From Chlorops oryzae (taxonomy: Eukaryota > Arthropoda > Insecta > Diptera > Chloropidae): 64,000 nt of DNA. The DNA lies in NCBI GenBank assembly GCA_020466095.1, contig CM035807.1, forward strand, positions 59,057,037 to 59,121,036, read 5' to 3'. Position 1 is the first letter of the stretch. Each line of letters starts with the position of its first letter. A program made the translations under genes and the position numbers. Shown one piece after another: positions 31,911 to 40,354 of the stretch. The notes beneath the pieces are model-generated. The model did no database searches. It was not told the origin of the DNA and saw only the letters and a program-made list of their open reading frames with translations.

Positions 31911-31952
31911 TATAATTTATGCGCTACAGCGCTGAGGCATTCGTTGATTAGT

Positions 31953-32141
31953 TTAAAAAATTCCGAATATCCTTAGACATTCAACTTCCTTGGAAGCTAG
32001 GATATCGTCTATTCTATCCGTATTTGTCTGTGCAAATTCGTAGAAATCTGTAGTTCCCTCCGGCACAGATATCGCAAAAGTTAGTTTTCCGTTCGGTGTT
32101 GACGTAAGGTCAGTAAGAAATGTCAAGATCAAAACCCACAT
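31953..32141 (-). other. Short ORF with hydrophobic start, unassigned
   Basis: A 62-codon minus-strand frame starting MWVLILTFLTDLTSTPNGKL, like a short signal sequence, followed by a soluble region rich in Asp/Thr. No family recognised. It lies in the presumed leader of U beside the dispersed repeat. It could be the start of a foreign env-like or secreted gene fragment, or chance. Confidence 0.25.
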
Positions 32142-32449
32142 AATTTTTAATCCTATCTGGTTATTTACTCAATTCTGGACTCTTGTCACTCACAGTGGAA
32201 AATATCGATTTAAGATGTTATATTTTTTTTAAAAACTTTTGTATACTCAGATTTGCTTTTTTTTCAAACTAAAGTTTCGAATTTTCTCTTTTTTTTTCAA
32301 TTACGATTCTATTGAAAAAAATTTTTTTTCTAATATTTTTTTTCAAAATTAAATTTTTCACAAAGTTCTTTTTTTTTTCAGAAACAAACAATGGTTTATT
32401 TAGATAGCCGCGTTTTGCTATACAAAATACTTTAAATTACCCTTATATA
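32142..32449. other. T-rich stretch without gene
   Basis: Long T runs (about 32220-32380) and no coding potential on either strand. Probably part of the untranslated leader of U or a decayed insertion in it. Confidence 0.4.
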
Positions 32450-32809
32450 TTAAAGGTGCTGCGAAGCACTCTTGTGTTTCAACGCCGCTTCTATTTGTCC
32501 AATTTTCCTCCAGTTATCCTTCATGACGTTTGGGTTGGTAGTACATTCTGCCTGCTGCTTTAGTGCCGCTCGTAGATGCCGTAATTTGTTTTTTCTTTCG
32601 CCTCGTCTCTTGGGCCTTTTGAGTACTGGGATTGACGTCAATTTATCGTTGAGCTTTTGTTGTGCCTGTTGATTTGCTTTGGGGTTAGCTTGCCGGTCCT
32701 GGGATTCTTTAATTGAAAGTGGCCGAGGTCCTGCAGAAGGGTCGTCTTGTAGTGCCTCTTGAAGGTTTTTCCATTTGGTGAGAAATATTCTTATCCCTGG
32801 TTCGTGCCA
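32450..32809 (-). other. Basic ORF in the leader of element U
   Basis: The minus-strand frame runs from the LTR edge for 120 codons to a stop at 32450. It is very basic and helical (LKRPKRRGERKNKLRHLRAA, then NWRKIGQIEAALKHKS). The open frame also enters the LTR, where an ATG exists at 32825-32827 (MNYFATWHEPG). If used, it would start in the LTR and read through the primer-binding site. Leader-encoded basic frames occur in this gypsy group, but I know of no assigned function. Confidence 0.35.
32794..32809 (-). other. Probable primer-binding site of element U
   Basis: On the minus strand the LTR end TTGCAACA is followed with no gap by TGGCACGAACCAGGGA. Starting with TGG directly at the LTR edge fits a tRNA primer site of the 412/mdg1 group. 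The exact tRNA was not identified. Confidence 0.5.
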
Positions 32810-33274
32810 TGTTGCAAAATAATTCATCGCATGAATACAAATTGTAAAGTGCGTCGTTTATTGAAGATACTTCGATTTTTATACATAATAAATGCTTAGT
32901 CAACTAATATTTGAATTTGGCTTAATATTAACAAATCAACAAAGAAGTTTACATTACGAAACAATATTGCGAAATCGATCAAAGCAAAATATGAACTTTT
33001 GGAGGAAACTTACGTGAGCATAGCGACAGCTCGGATATCATGCCGACGCGCATGCAGTACAATCGATCGGTTCCCAAGCGATAAGGAACCGATGAATTTT
33101 TATGTAATTAGAACGAAACAAAGAGTCAACAAACCGTTGTGTTATCAAGGCCACAATGCATTGTTTGGATATCAACAACAATGCTGCGATCGTTTGTTTG
33201 TCATCGTTTATTTGAACTTGAACTTGATTATGTATTTATTGTTTATCGCGTATAGGCTTTTCATGCTCACAACA
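32810..33274 (-). repeat. 5' LTR of element U (465 bp)
   Basis: Pair of 3711-4175, same length and orientation. The minus-strand start is TGTTGTGAGCATG. The right flank (33275-33278) is ACAC, equal to the bases before the other LTR. The LTR is directly followed by the primer site and leader on its minus-strand 3' side, so it is the 5' LTR. Confidence 0.85.
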
Positions 33275-34414
33275 ACACCCTATACTCGGGTATAATAATA
33301 CAACAAACGGATCAAATTGCTCACCATATCAGGGCCCTTCAGATTACACACAGATTTGATAGATCTATGGACTTTCTTGGGTCGGCTCTTAAATTTGATA
33401 CCGGAACACTAGATCATAGCGATTTTCAACTTTTGTTTTCAAATCAAAGTTATTTAATAGAAAATAATAATAAACAAACAATTGTAAACAATGTATTGCA
33501 AGATAAAATCAATGAAATTACAAACGAAATTAATTTAATTAGAAAACATTTTGATTCAGATAATACCGTAAACAGCGATAAAGAAAAGACATTATTTCTA
33601 ATGTTGCAAAATAGGAATAATGTAATCATTGGAAATTTGAACACAATTGCATTATCAATAATAATGGGAAAGACAAACGTTGTTAACCCCTTAATGTTAT
33701 GTTGTTTAAAATTAAATCATATTACGGAACAAGAAAACATTCCAATGAGCATAGATTTATATTGTTAAGGTTCCCAAAGTAAACTGAATTATGCAATTAT
33801 ATTAAAATATTTCCAGTGGTAAGAAATAACACCATAATCAATTTAAAATTTGACGAAGCAGCTAAATGTGAAAATAAAATCTCTGCCATTTGCAATTGTA
33901 ACATAACTACAACAAACCGTATCTGCCAACTAGCAAATGACACTTGCCTTTCACAACTTTTAAACAGCAACTTGGATAACTGTTCTAGTTGATCGAGTTA
34001 CCACATCCCTCTTGTGCAAAAAATTTGAGAAGGAGTAATTCTCTTGAATGATGTCTATCCGACAACGGTGCACGAGAACGGAACGATAAGCGTTCAGGGT
34101 ACAGCTTTGATTTGTTTTTCAACTCAAATACCAATTAACAAAACCACCTATTCGATCGAAAAACGACAGAATTTTTCCGATCCTAACCCGCCGAAATTGA
34201 TGACTGTAAAATTGTCCGATCATAATGAGAAATATCTCTTCTCTACCTCCATAAGATTCATATTGACAACACCAACCACATCAACACTCTTAGAGAAAAT
34301 ATGAATTGGCAAAGCAATTTCTCGTGGTCACTTGTTGTCGTAATCATTGTCCTTGCATTCATTGCATCCATAATTTTTTGCAGAATCAGGCCCGCGAACG
34401 TTAACATAACTTAA
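33275..34414 (+). pseudogene. env: Main part of errantivirus-type env of element E (broken)
   Basis: Resumes the env frame interrupted at 3710. The segment around 33361-33400 (SMDFLGSALKFDTGTLDHSD) corresponds to the region after the cleavage site of gypsy/baculovirus-F-type fusion proteins. A run of basic residues typical of the furin site is not evident, so it seems lost. A stop lies at 33766. Cys-rich ectodomain pieces (CENKISAICNCNI, CQLANDTCLSQLL) follow in shifted frames. A membrane anchor (WSLVVVIIVLAFIASIIF) is at about 34318-34378, with the final stop at 34412-34414. Such proteins are membrane fusion glycoproteins in insect errantiviruses. This copy cannot be expressed because of the 29.6-kb insertion, stops and frameshifts. 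Confidence 0.75.
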
Positions 34415-34478
34415 ATAGTTAAGGACCTCCGAAACCGAAACAATCGAAACCGGGACGTTTCGAACTTAGAAGGGGAGT

Positions 34479-34985
34479 AGTTAACGTGACCGCCAACATA
34501 TTTCTCCGTCTGTGAATTATGCTTTGAGATAACGTGACTGTCCACATGGAATTTGGATGCATTGCAGTTTCCCACGACTGGCCTTTGTTCTTACTTCTTG
34601 CATTGCACTGATATCCGATACCTCCTTAAAACCCTAGCTGCTTCAACAAAATAAGCTGCCGAGTGCAGCAAAAAAAAAAATTCAATCTTTGGCTAAGATA
34701 TGAATATAAAATGTAAGAATGTTTAGTTCTGAAGTAAAACTCAACAAGAGCACATAGTGCCTATAAAAATCTCTAGCGTGTATATTTTTAAAAACACATA
34801 GTGTTGAAAACCTTTTATTTGCTTAATTGTAAAACAAAGACTAACACATATTGTTAAAACAAAGTGTTTAATATTTTTTTGAAAACCCATAGTGTAGGCA
34901 ACCTTTTATAAAATATAAACTAACACATAGTGTTAGAATAAATATTGTAAATTTAAACACATAGTGTTGTTCAATTTGCATAACT
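34479..34985 (+). repeat. 3' LTR of element E (boundaries inferred)
   Basis: After env comes a purine run (gaaggggagt, 34469-34478), then AGTTAACGTGACC, a start like that of gypsy-type LTRs. The sequence ...GCATAACT at 34985 would be the matching end (AGTTA/TAACT), giving 507 bp. There is no second LTR in the window, so the end is an inference. The distal half carries an array of CACATAGTG palindromes. Confidence 0.5.
34751..34966. promoter_or_regulatory. Array of six near-palindromic AACACATAGTGTT sites
   Basis: CACATAGTG or a one-base variant occurs at 34751, 34795, 34845, 34886, 34924 and 34958, in most cases extended to AACACATAGTGTT. Spacing falls steadily (44, 50, 41, 38, 34). The surrounding DNA is AT-rich. 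It could be a protein-binding cluster in the LTR of element E, comparable in layout to insulator clusters of gypsy elements but with a different motif. Confidence 0.5.
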
Positions 34986-35146
34986 TGCAGACGCTTTGTT
35001 CCTGCAGCTCCTGCGCTATCGGAATTCCCGCTTGAGCTGGAATAGGACATTATAACATTTAAAAAGGAATTAAACAAATTATTATAATCAAAATTCAAGC
35101 CAAAGGACTTTTTTTGTGGTTCGTATAAGACACTCATCCCCGGCAC
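34986..35146 (-). other. Unassigned minus-strand ORF start
   Basis: A frame starting MPGMSVLYEPQKKSFGLNFD, with a Ser/Gly/Ala-rich patch (SSSSGNSDSAGAAG), runs from 35146 into the LTR of element E. The part outside the LTR is 50-odd codons. Composition is protein-like, but I recognise no family. It may be a piece of whatever E inserted into. Confidence 0.25.
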
Positions 35147-35744
35147 TCAATATCTTATGGCGCAGCCACTTTTGGACTACGGATAGTCGGGAAAGAACTA
35201 CGATCGTTGCGGTTTTCAACTTAAAGTAAGTTTAGAAAGAACAGCGATCTTGATAAAAAATTTTGGTTTGGTAACTTCTTACCGGTTATAACTGCCACAC
35301 CAATATAACAAAATAAAAAAATTTTTTTTTGGCCACAGCGGGTAAATTTTTTTATTGATTTGGTATATGGAGACAAAGAGAGCAGCCTATTTGAAATTTT
35401 CTGGTTTTTGGAAGTAAATTTACTAAAGATCTTTATCAAAAACACAGCCGCTAAGTTTTATCGTTTTCGCAAAGATCGTGGTAGTAGTAAAAATAAGTTG
35501 CTTCATTTAGAAAATTGAATGATCTTGAGACAAGATATGTGCGTAAGCCTAATGTATGTGGCCCGGCCCGGCACGAACAAAAATCGAGCACTTCAAAAAA
35601 AGCCTGGGTCCGCAAGAAATCATTTGAATAAAATCCTGGCCCGGCCCGAAAATAGCCTTTACAATTAAATCTCACACATTCGTTTTAGAAGTGTTTATTA
35701 CACATATTTAATGCATATATATTTCACGCATAGGTACGTAGTGT
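35147..35744. other. Non-coding, with paired ggcccggcccg motifs
   Basis: No coding family seen. ggcccggcccg occurs at about 35561 and again near 35640 around a short AT-rich core. They are in the same orientation, so not TIRs. Probably a small degraded repeat. Confidence 0.3.
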
Positions 35745-35751
35745 GTAGGAT

Positions 35752-35988
35752 ATGCCGTTTCTGGGAAAAGGGAAACTGGCGCAAAATGGGCTCAAAATGT
35801 GGAGCAAAGAAAATGTGGAGCAAGCAAATGAGGAGCAAAATGTGCAGCAAGAAAATGTAGAGCAAGAAAATGTGGAGCAAGAAAATGTGGAGCAAGGAAA
35901 TGTGGAGCCAGAAAATGTGGAGCAAGAAAATGTGTCGCAAATTATGGAGCAAGGTGTGCAGCAGGAAAATGTGTTGGAAAATCAGTGA
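35752..35988 (+). repeat. 15-bp minisatellite coding ENVEQ repeats
   Basis: A 78-codon + frame starts MPFLGKGKLAQNGLKMWSKE and continues with about ten copies of gaaaatgtggagcaa-type units (35805-35975), reading (E-N-V-E-Q)n. The minus strand is also open and reads HIFLLHIF repeats. A Gln/Glu pentapeptide array could form a coiled coil if expressed, but nothing shows that it is. Simple tandem expansion is the cautious reading. Confidence 0.55.
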
Positions 35989-36111
35989 GAGCAAATGCAG
36001 TCGGAGCATTTTGGGGTAACAAAATGTGGTGCAATTAAATGTGTTGAAAAACTCGTTCCTCGAGTTCGATGCGAGAGTATGATGTTTTTGAATTTTAAAA
36101 TATTGTTAATG

Positions 36112-36370
36112 ATGATGGTGATAATATATGAATAGGAGCGCCTTTTCTACAATTAAGATCTTTTGGTGCATTTAAAATGCAATGCGGGGGAATATGATAA
36201 AGTGGAGTTAAGAATTTGTATTGTAAATATTTTTAATCGCGACGGCGATAAAAGATGAATAGGACCAAATTTTATACAATTAAGATCTTTTGTATTTTTA
36301 ATGACTATGGTGATAAAAGATGAATAGGACCCCTTTTTCTACAATTAAGATCTTTTGTGCTGGTTGTGAG
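36112..36370. repeat. Three diverged tandem units with acaattaagatctttt
   Basis: The phrase gatgaataggacc...ctacaattaagatcttttg recurs near 36149, 36277 and 36341, with gatggtgataa-type sequence in front of each. No coding potential. It lies upstream of the Polinton polymerase relic. Confidence 0.6.
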
Positions 36371-36580
36371 GATGTTTAGGATTTTGGAAATTAAATAAGT
36401 GCGAGTAAAATTTTAAAACAATAACATACCGCTATCATTGTAAGAAATCTTTTATAATAGTTTCCCACGCTCGACCAGATGGAACCCTTTTAATCGGTTA
36501 TGGTTAGAAATTGTGGTCAATTAATTAGAGAACCAAATTTTCTTATCAGACCACACGTATATATGTGAGTCATAGCTTAG

Positions 36581-36613
36581 TATAAAACCGACTCCACTTT
36601 GAGATTCAATTCA
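36581..36613 (+). promoter_or_regulatory. Possible TATA-type core promoter of the polB relic
   Basis: TATAAAA at 36581-36587 is followed 25-30 bases on by tcaattcag, close to an insect initiator. The first ATG with protein similarity is at 36664. The arrangement fits a start site for the polymerase gene, although the gene is now broken. Confidence 0.4.
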
Positions 36614-37389
36614 GAAATTTTTTTACTATCGGGCAATACGGAGAGCTTTTTAAATATAAAAAAATGTTATTTGAAATGAGTGCATTTACGTGTAACATTT
36701 CCAATAAAATTTATAAGTACAAACGTGACTTAACACGTCATATTTTATTGAAATATGAGGGAGTAAAAGTGAAGTGTAATGTTTGTGATAAGGAGCTTTC
36801 GCGAAAAACTAGATTGATGCAACATTAAGCATTAAACATTCTTCAACAACAACAACAGCAACCACAACGAACAAACCAAAAATATTTTTGAAGTTAAGAA
36901 GATGTACAGATTGCCAGGAGTGGATAAAAATATGCACCTGGTCCAAACATTTGCGGAAATCAAGCCATAAAGCAAATGCGTCAACGCTCCTAAACAGGAA
37001 TGTTAAGAACGTGAGAGCATTGTTCAAAAATCGCATAGAATGTTTTCAAATTGAAAACAAAAACGAGGACGATTTGACACCGACGAATTTTTTCAAAAGT
37101 TTGGAATCGCACGTCAAGAGGCTTTTACAGGAAAACTTCATTGCTCTGAACAATGAGAGCTCATATTAAACTTTGATTGGCTAAGTTTTCTCCTTCCAGT
37201 GAAGGATGTAGAAATTTTCGAAGCCAATAATCCTCTTATCAATGTAAATGTTTTTGGGTTTTAAAAGGAAAAAGGATACATTATCGGGCCATACTATAAG
37301 ACGAAGACTTTGAAGGCAATACATTTAAACCCCCTTCTTTTGGAAAAAAAAGACAATTTCCACTACGTGTGGATAAAGAATATCTCAAG

Positions 37390-37487
37390 GTTGGTATTAA
37401 AATGCTTTATGTAATAGATATTGATGTAGAAACAATTGCCAAAATTTTCGTTTACAAAAAAAAAAAATTCCCTCTTCTTTTTTTCAG
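37390..37487 (+). other. Probable 98-bp spliceosomal intron in the polB relic
   Basis: The coding text reads NIS up to 37389 and resumes LLSSQSFKHG at 37488. Between lies gttggt...ttttttcag, with a strong pyrimidine tract and AG. Leaving out 98 bases restores the family reading across the junction. The donor GTTGGT is weak, so an unrelated insertion is possible. Confidence 0.45.
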
Positions 37488-38071
37488 ATTATTGAGTAGT
37501 CAAAGTTTTAAACACGGCCACACGATCTATATTTGCAACAGTTGCTTGCAATTCTTTTACAGGAGCAGGTCCCCGTAGAAGCATTTAAAGTATTGCAATC
37601 GAACGGTAACAGAGCTACCAGTAAAAGGTGAAAATAAAATTCTCAAGTTTAAGAATTATAATTATAAAAAGCAATTAAATCTGTAGTTATTTTATTAAAT
37701 GGAGTTTTGACTCCAGTCTAGATAGATTTTAAATGTATGTCCTAGCGAATGAAGATGATGAAGATGCAGGCGAAAGAATTAATAAAGATTGTTTATCATT
37801 GTTGGAAATTAATGTTTTTCAATTCAAAAAATTAAGTCCGTTTTCCACAAGCCAACAGTTTTCTTTTGATAATGACCCGAATTTGCATATTTGTGAGCTA
37901 CCCCTAGACGATAACGATACAAAAGTTAGAGATCATTGCCATTTAACAGAAGAACTTCGAGGTGCAGCACACTTTTAATGCAATCTAAAATTTCAAATAA
38001 GTCGTCTTAAACCCACTTGTTACCATAACTTTTCGGCATATGATTGCCATTTATTTGTAAAAAAACTAAAT

Positions 38072-38136
38072 TTTTTTCCAGGTTATATTATATTAGTGTA
38101 GTTGCACTCATATAATATAACCTGGAAAAGGAAATA
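38072..38136. repeat. Inverted repeat in the polB relic
   Basis: ttccaggttatattatat at about 38077 is matched by atataatataacctggaa ending near 38136, with a short loop (tagtgtagttgcactc). The near-perfect 18-bp stem interrupts the polB reading after HLFVKKL. It could be a tiny foldback element or repair product. Confidence 0.5.
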
Positions 38137-38611
38137 ATAAGGAAAAGTATATTTCATTGGCAAAACACTTTACATCTAAAGATAAACAACATGAGTTTAC
38201 GCTTTATGGACTCATTCAGATTTATACTAGCCAGCCTAGACACCTAAGCTCGAAGTCTGGAAAAAGACAGTTTTAATATTTTGAGTACAAAATTTCACGA
38301 TGAGGAAGAAAAAAATTTATTAACAAGTAAAGGCGTCATTCCATATGATTACATTAAATCATTTGAAAGTCTGCAAAAAACAAGCTTACCACCACGCGAA
38401 GTTTTCTTCAATAAACAAACAAACAAAATGTGTACCATTGAAGATTATCAACATGCTCAAAATGTTTGGCAGTTTTTCAATTGTGAAACTCTTTCCGATT
38501 ATTTGTCTAAATATTTAAAGACAGATGTTTTGTTATTAGCAGATGTTATGGAAAACTTTAGAAAAGTTTCCCAAGATATTTATTATGATTGGAGCCATAT
38601 TAATATTTAAC

Positions 38612-39551
38612 ATTTGAAGCGATCCTGCACTACGTATGTCGGAAACCGTTTCTAAAGTTTGAAACCGCATCGTGAGAAATTTGTCCAATTCTTCCCAAGA
38701 CGGAATCATGGTTTTGCACCGGATCGTTGCTCCCATAACCCTAAAAAGAGGTCCGGTAAACGTGTGGAGCAGAGATATACAAATATGGGATCTCAGTTTG
38801 AAATGTCGATTTGAAAACTCTTCAACACAGAAATACAATTGTTTATTGCTCTTTGCAATGATTTAATCTCTTGTCCGGTTTCATGCGCGACAGTGGGTAG
38901 ATTAAACAAAGCTTTTAATTGGCTATTAACGAGGATACGCTTATTCTCATATCGATTCTGCAGATTTTGCCACGCAAGGGCAAATCCGTCGTTTGTTAAT
39001 GGAGATTTGCGCACAATTTCATTAGCTTCTCCTCTAGTTTTTAAGTTTAAATGGAAAATCTTCTCCACCGACGAGAGACGAGCATTGTCTTCGTACAATG
39101 AGGAAAACATATGACGAAAACTGCGCCATGACACATAGCCGCCCTGAAAAATGGGCGTGTCACATGGTGGCAACGTTACAGAATGACTGGCCTGCATTAA
39201 GGATTCGTTGAAAGCCGACGCACTTCAACTAGCTAGCCGTTCCTCTTCTTCACTAATCTTCCGCTTAGTAATCGCTGCAGTCCTAAGATACCCATCATAG
39301 CACTGCTTGTAGGCCGCCTTCATGACATCAATCCCGACGCCATCTGTTCCCGTTTCCTCATTCTCCACCACTCGTATGCACCCCTTATAGGCCTCTTTCG
39401 TTGCAACCCATTCATCCTGCAACTCCGTTGGAATCATATCGAGCACAAATTTATTGGAGTGAACCTCTATGTCAAATTGTTCAGTGAATTCTAACAAATT
39501 GTTCAGTAACCGAATAAATTCAGTCGCTTCGTTGCCATATTGAATATACAA
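38612..39551 (-). pseudogene. BEL/Pao gag remnant
   Basis: The minus frame 39551-39225 (LLNNLLEFTEQFDIEVHSNK, then EEERLAS*) and the frame 39197-38793 (FQGGYVSWRSFRHMFSSLYE, LAWQNLQNRYENKRILVNSQ, SLQRAINNCISVLKSF) are in phase and separated by one stop. They form the N-terminal and DUF1759 regions of a BEL gag. After frameshifts near 38840, WEELDKFLTMRFQTLETVSD lies at about 38700-38640, then the sequence meets the polB relic. The next domain in such a gag would be zinc knuckles and protease, and a matching minus-strand piece exists at 2493-1786. Dead. Confidence 0.75.
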
Positions 39552-39985
39552 TTATTGTTTTCTAAGCCAGAGAAGAATTGAAAATTCAAAAAAAGGGCGT
39601 GGCAGATGAGGCTGACGTGGGACCAAATCTAAAAAACACAATTGGAAAGAGGCGTGCCACTCCGTTGACTCCGAAAAAATGTAGGAATGGGTGACCCTGT
39701 AAATAATGGATTGAAAAACTCAGAGTGTCCGATGTGGCGTGGCAATCAAAAAACACAATCAACAAGAGCGACACAACATGTTCGGTAGAGCCAGAGGAAA
39801 CAAAAAACCGTTCCGCGGGTTTACCACTGGAGGGCGAATCGCGTGAAAAATTAAAAAAAAAACCAAAAAAAAATATATATATAAGATATAAAATTTACAC
39901 TTTATAAAAATACCAGAAAAAAAAATTTTTTTTTTAATATAAAAAATTTTACAAAATACCAAAAAAAAATTGGAAAATTATAAAT
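39552..39985. other. Non-coding spacer before BEL2
   Basis: No protein family recognised. gggcgtggcag-type phrases and an AT-rich end with long A and T runs (39840-39985). Possibly leader of the minus-strand BEL gag. Confidence 0.35.
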
Positions 39986-40220
39986 TGTATAATTTTCTAG
40001 ATGACATTTCCCCACGACATGAATCGCGTGACTTTTATTCGAAACAGTTGATCTAAGAAGGCTCCGAGAAAATATAACAACGCAAATTCCAAGGTTTCTT
40101 TTTTCCTATTTGTTCTCTTCTGAATTACTATTGATTTGTTTCTACACGAGTAAGCATCAAATATTAAATAAAGCATTTAAGCAGGATTACATAAGATCCT
40201 TCGCTTTTTATTCGATACAT
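39986..40220 (+). repeat. 5' LTR of BEL2 (about 235 bp)
   Basis: Begins TGTATAATTTTC and is about 94% like 59877-60085. It probably ends ...ttattcgataca at 40220, just before ttttTGGTGCCTCC, a BEL-type primer site. AATAAA-type signals occur near 40168. It is followed 135 bases later by a BEL gag, as expected. Confidence 0.65.
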
Positions 40221-40354
40221 TTTTTGGTGCCTCCTGTGAGGACTCATCGGCTTTGGTGAGTTAGGGTTTTGGATACTGAAGGATACCCCCACAAAAAGCG
40301 GAGCTGAATCTTCGAGAAGACGCATTCAAGTGGCTAGAACGCTTGCATGGCTCG

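Larger units (their letters stand above)
36664..38610 (+). pseudogene. polB: Polinton/Maverick-type protein-primed DNA polymerase B relic
   Basis: Pieces in changing frames follow the order of viral/Polinton type-B polymerases. At 36664-36828 are two damaged C2H2 fingers (KYKRDLTRHILLKYEG, VKCNVCDKELSRK) ending in TAA. At 36888-37169 is the N-terminal domain. After a likely intron comes TIYICNSCLQFF, then LPVKGENKILKFKNY near 37620. At 37733-37977 is the block ending VRDHCHLTEELRGAAHF, followed by CNLKFQISRLKPTCYHNFSA with its YDCHLFVK exonuclease motif near 38040. At 38281-38610 is NLLTSKGVIPYDYIKSFESL through LSKYLKTDVLLLADVMENF. The polymerase active-site half is absent and the relic ends at a BEL gag. 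In intact Polintons this enzyme replicates the element. No Polinton integrase, ATPase or capsid gene is seen nearby. Confidence 0.75.

Noticed and set aside
35698..36009. HIFLLHIF repeat ORF on the minus strand
   Set aside because: Antisense of the 15-bp minisatellite.
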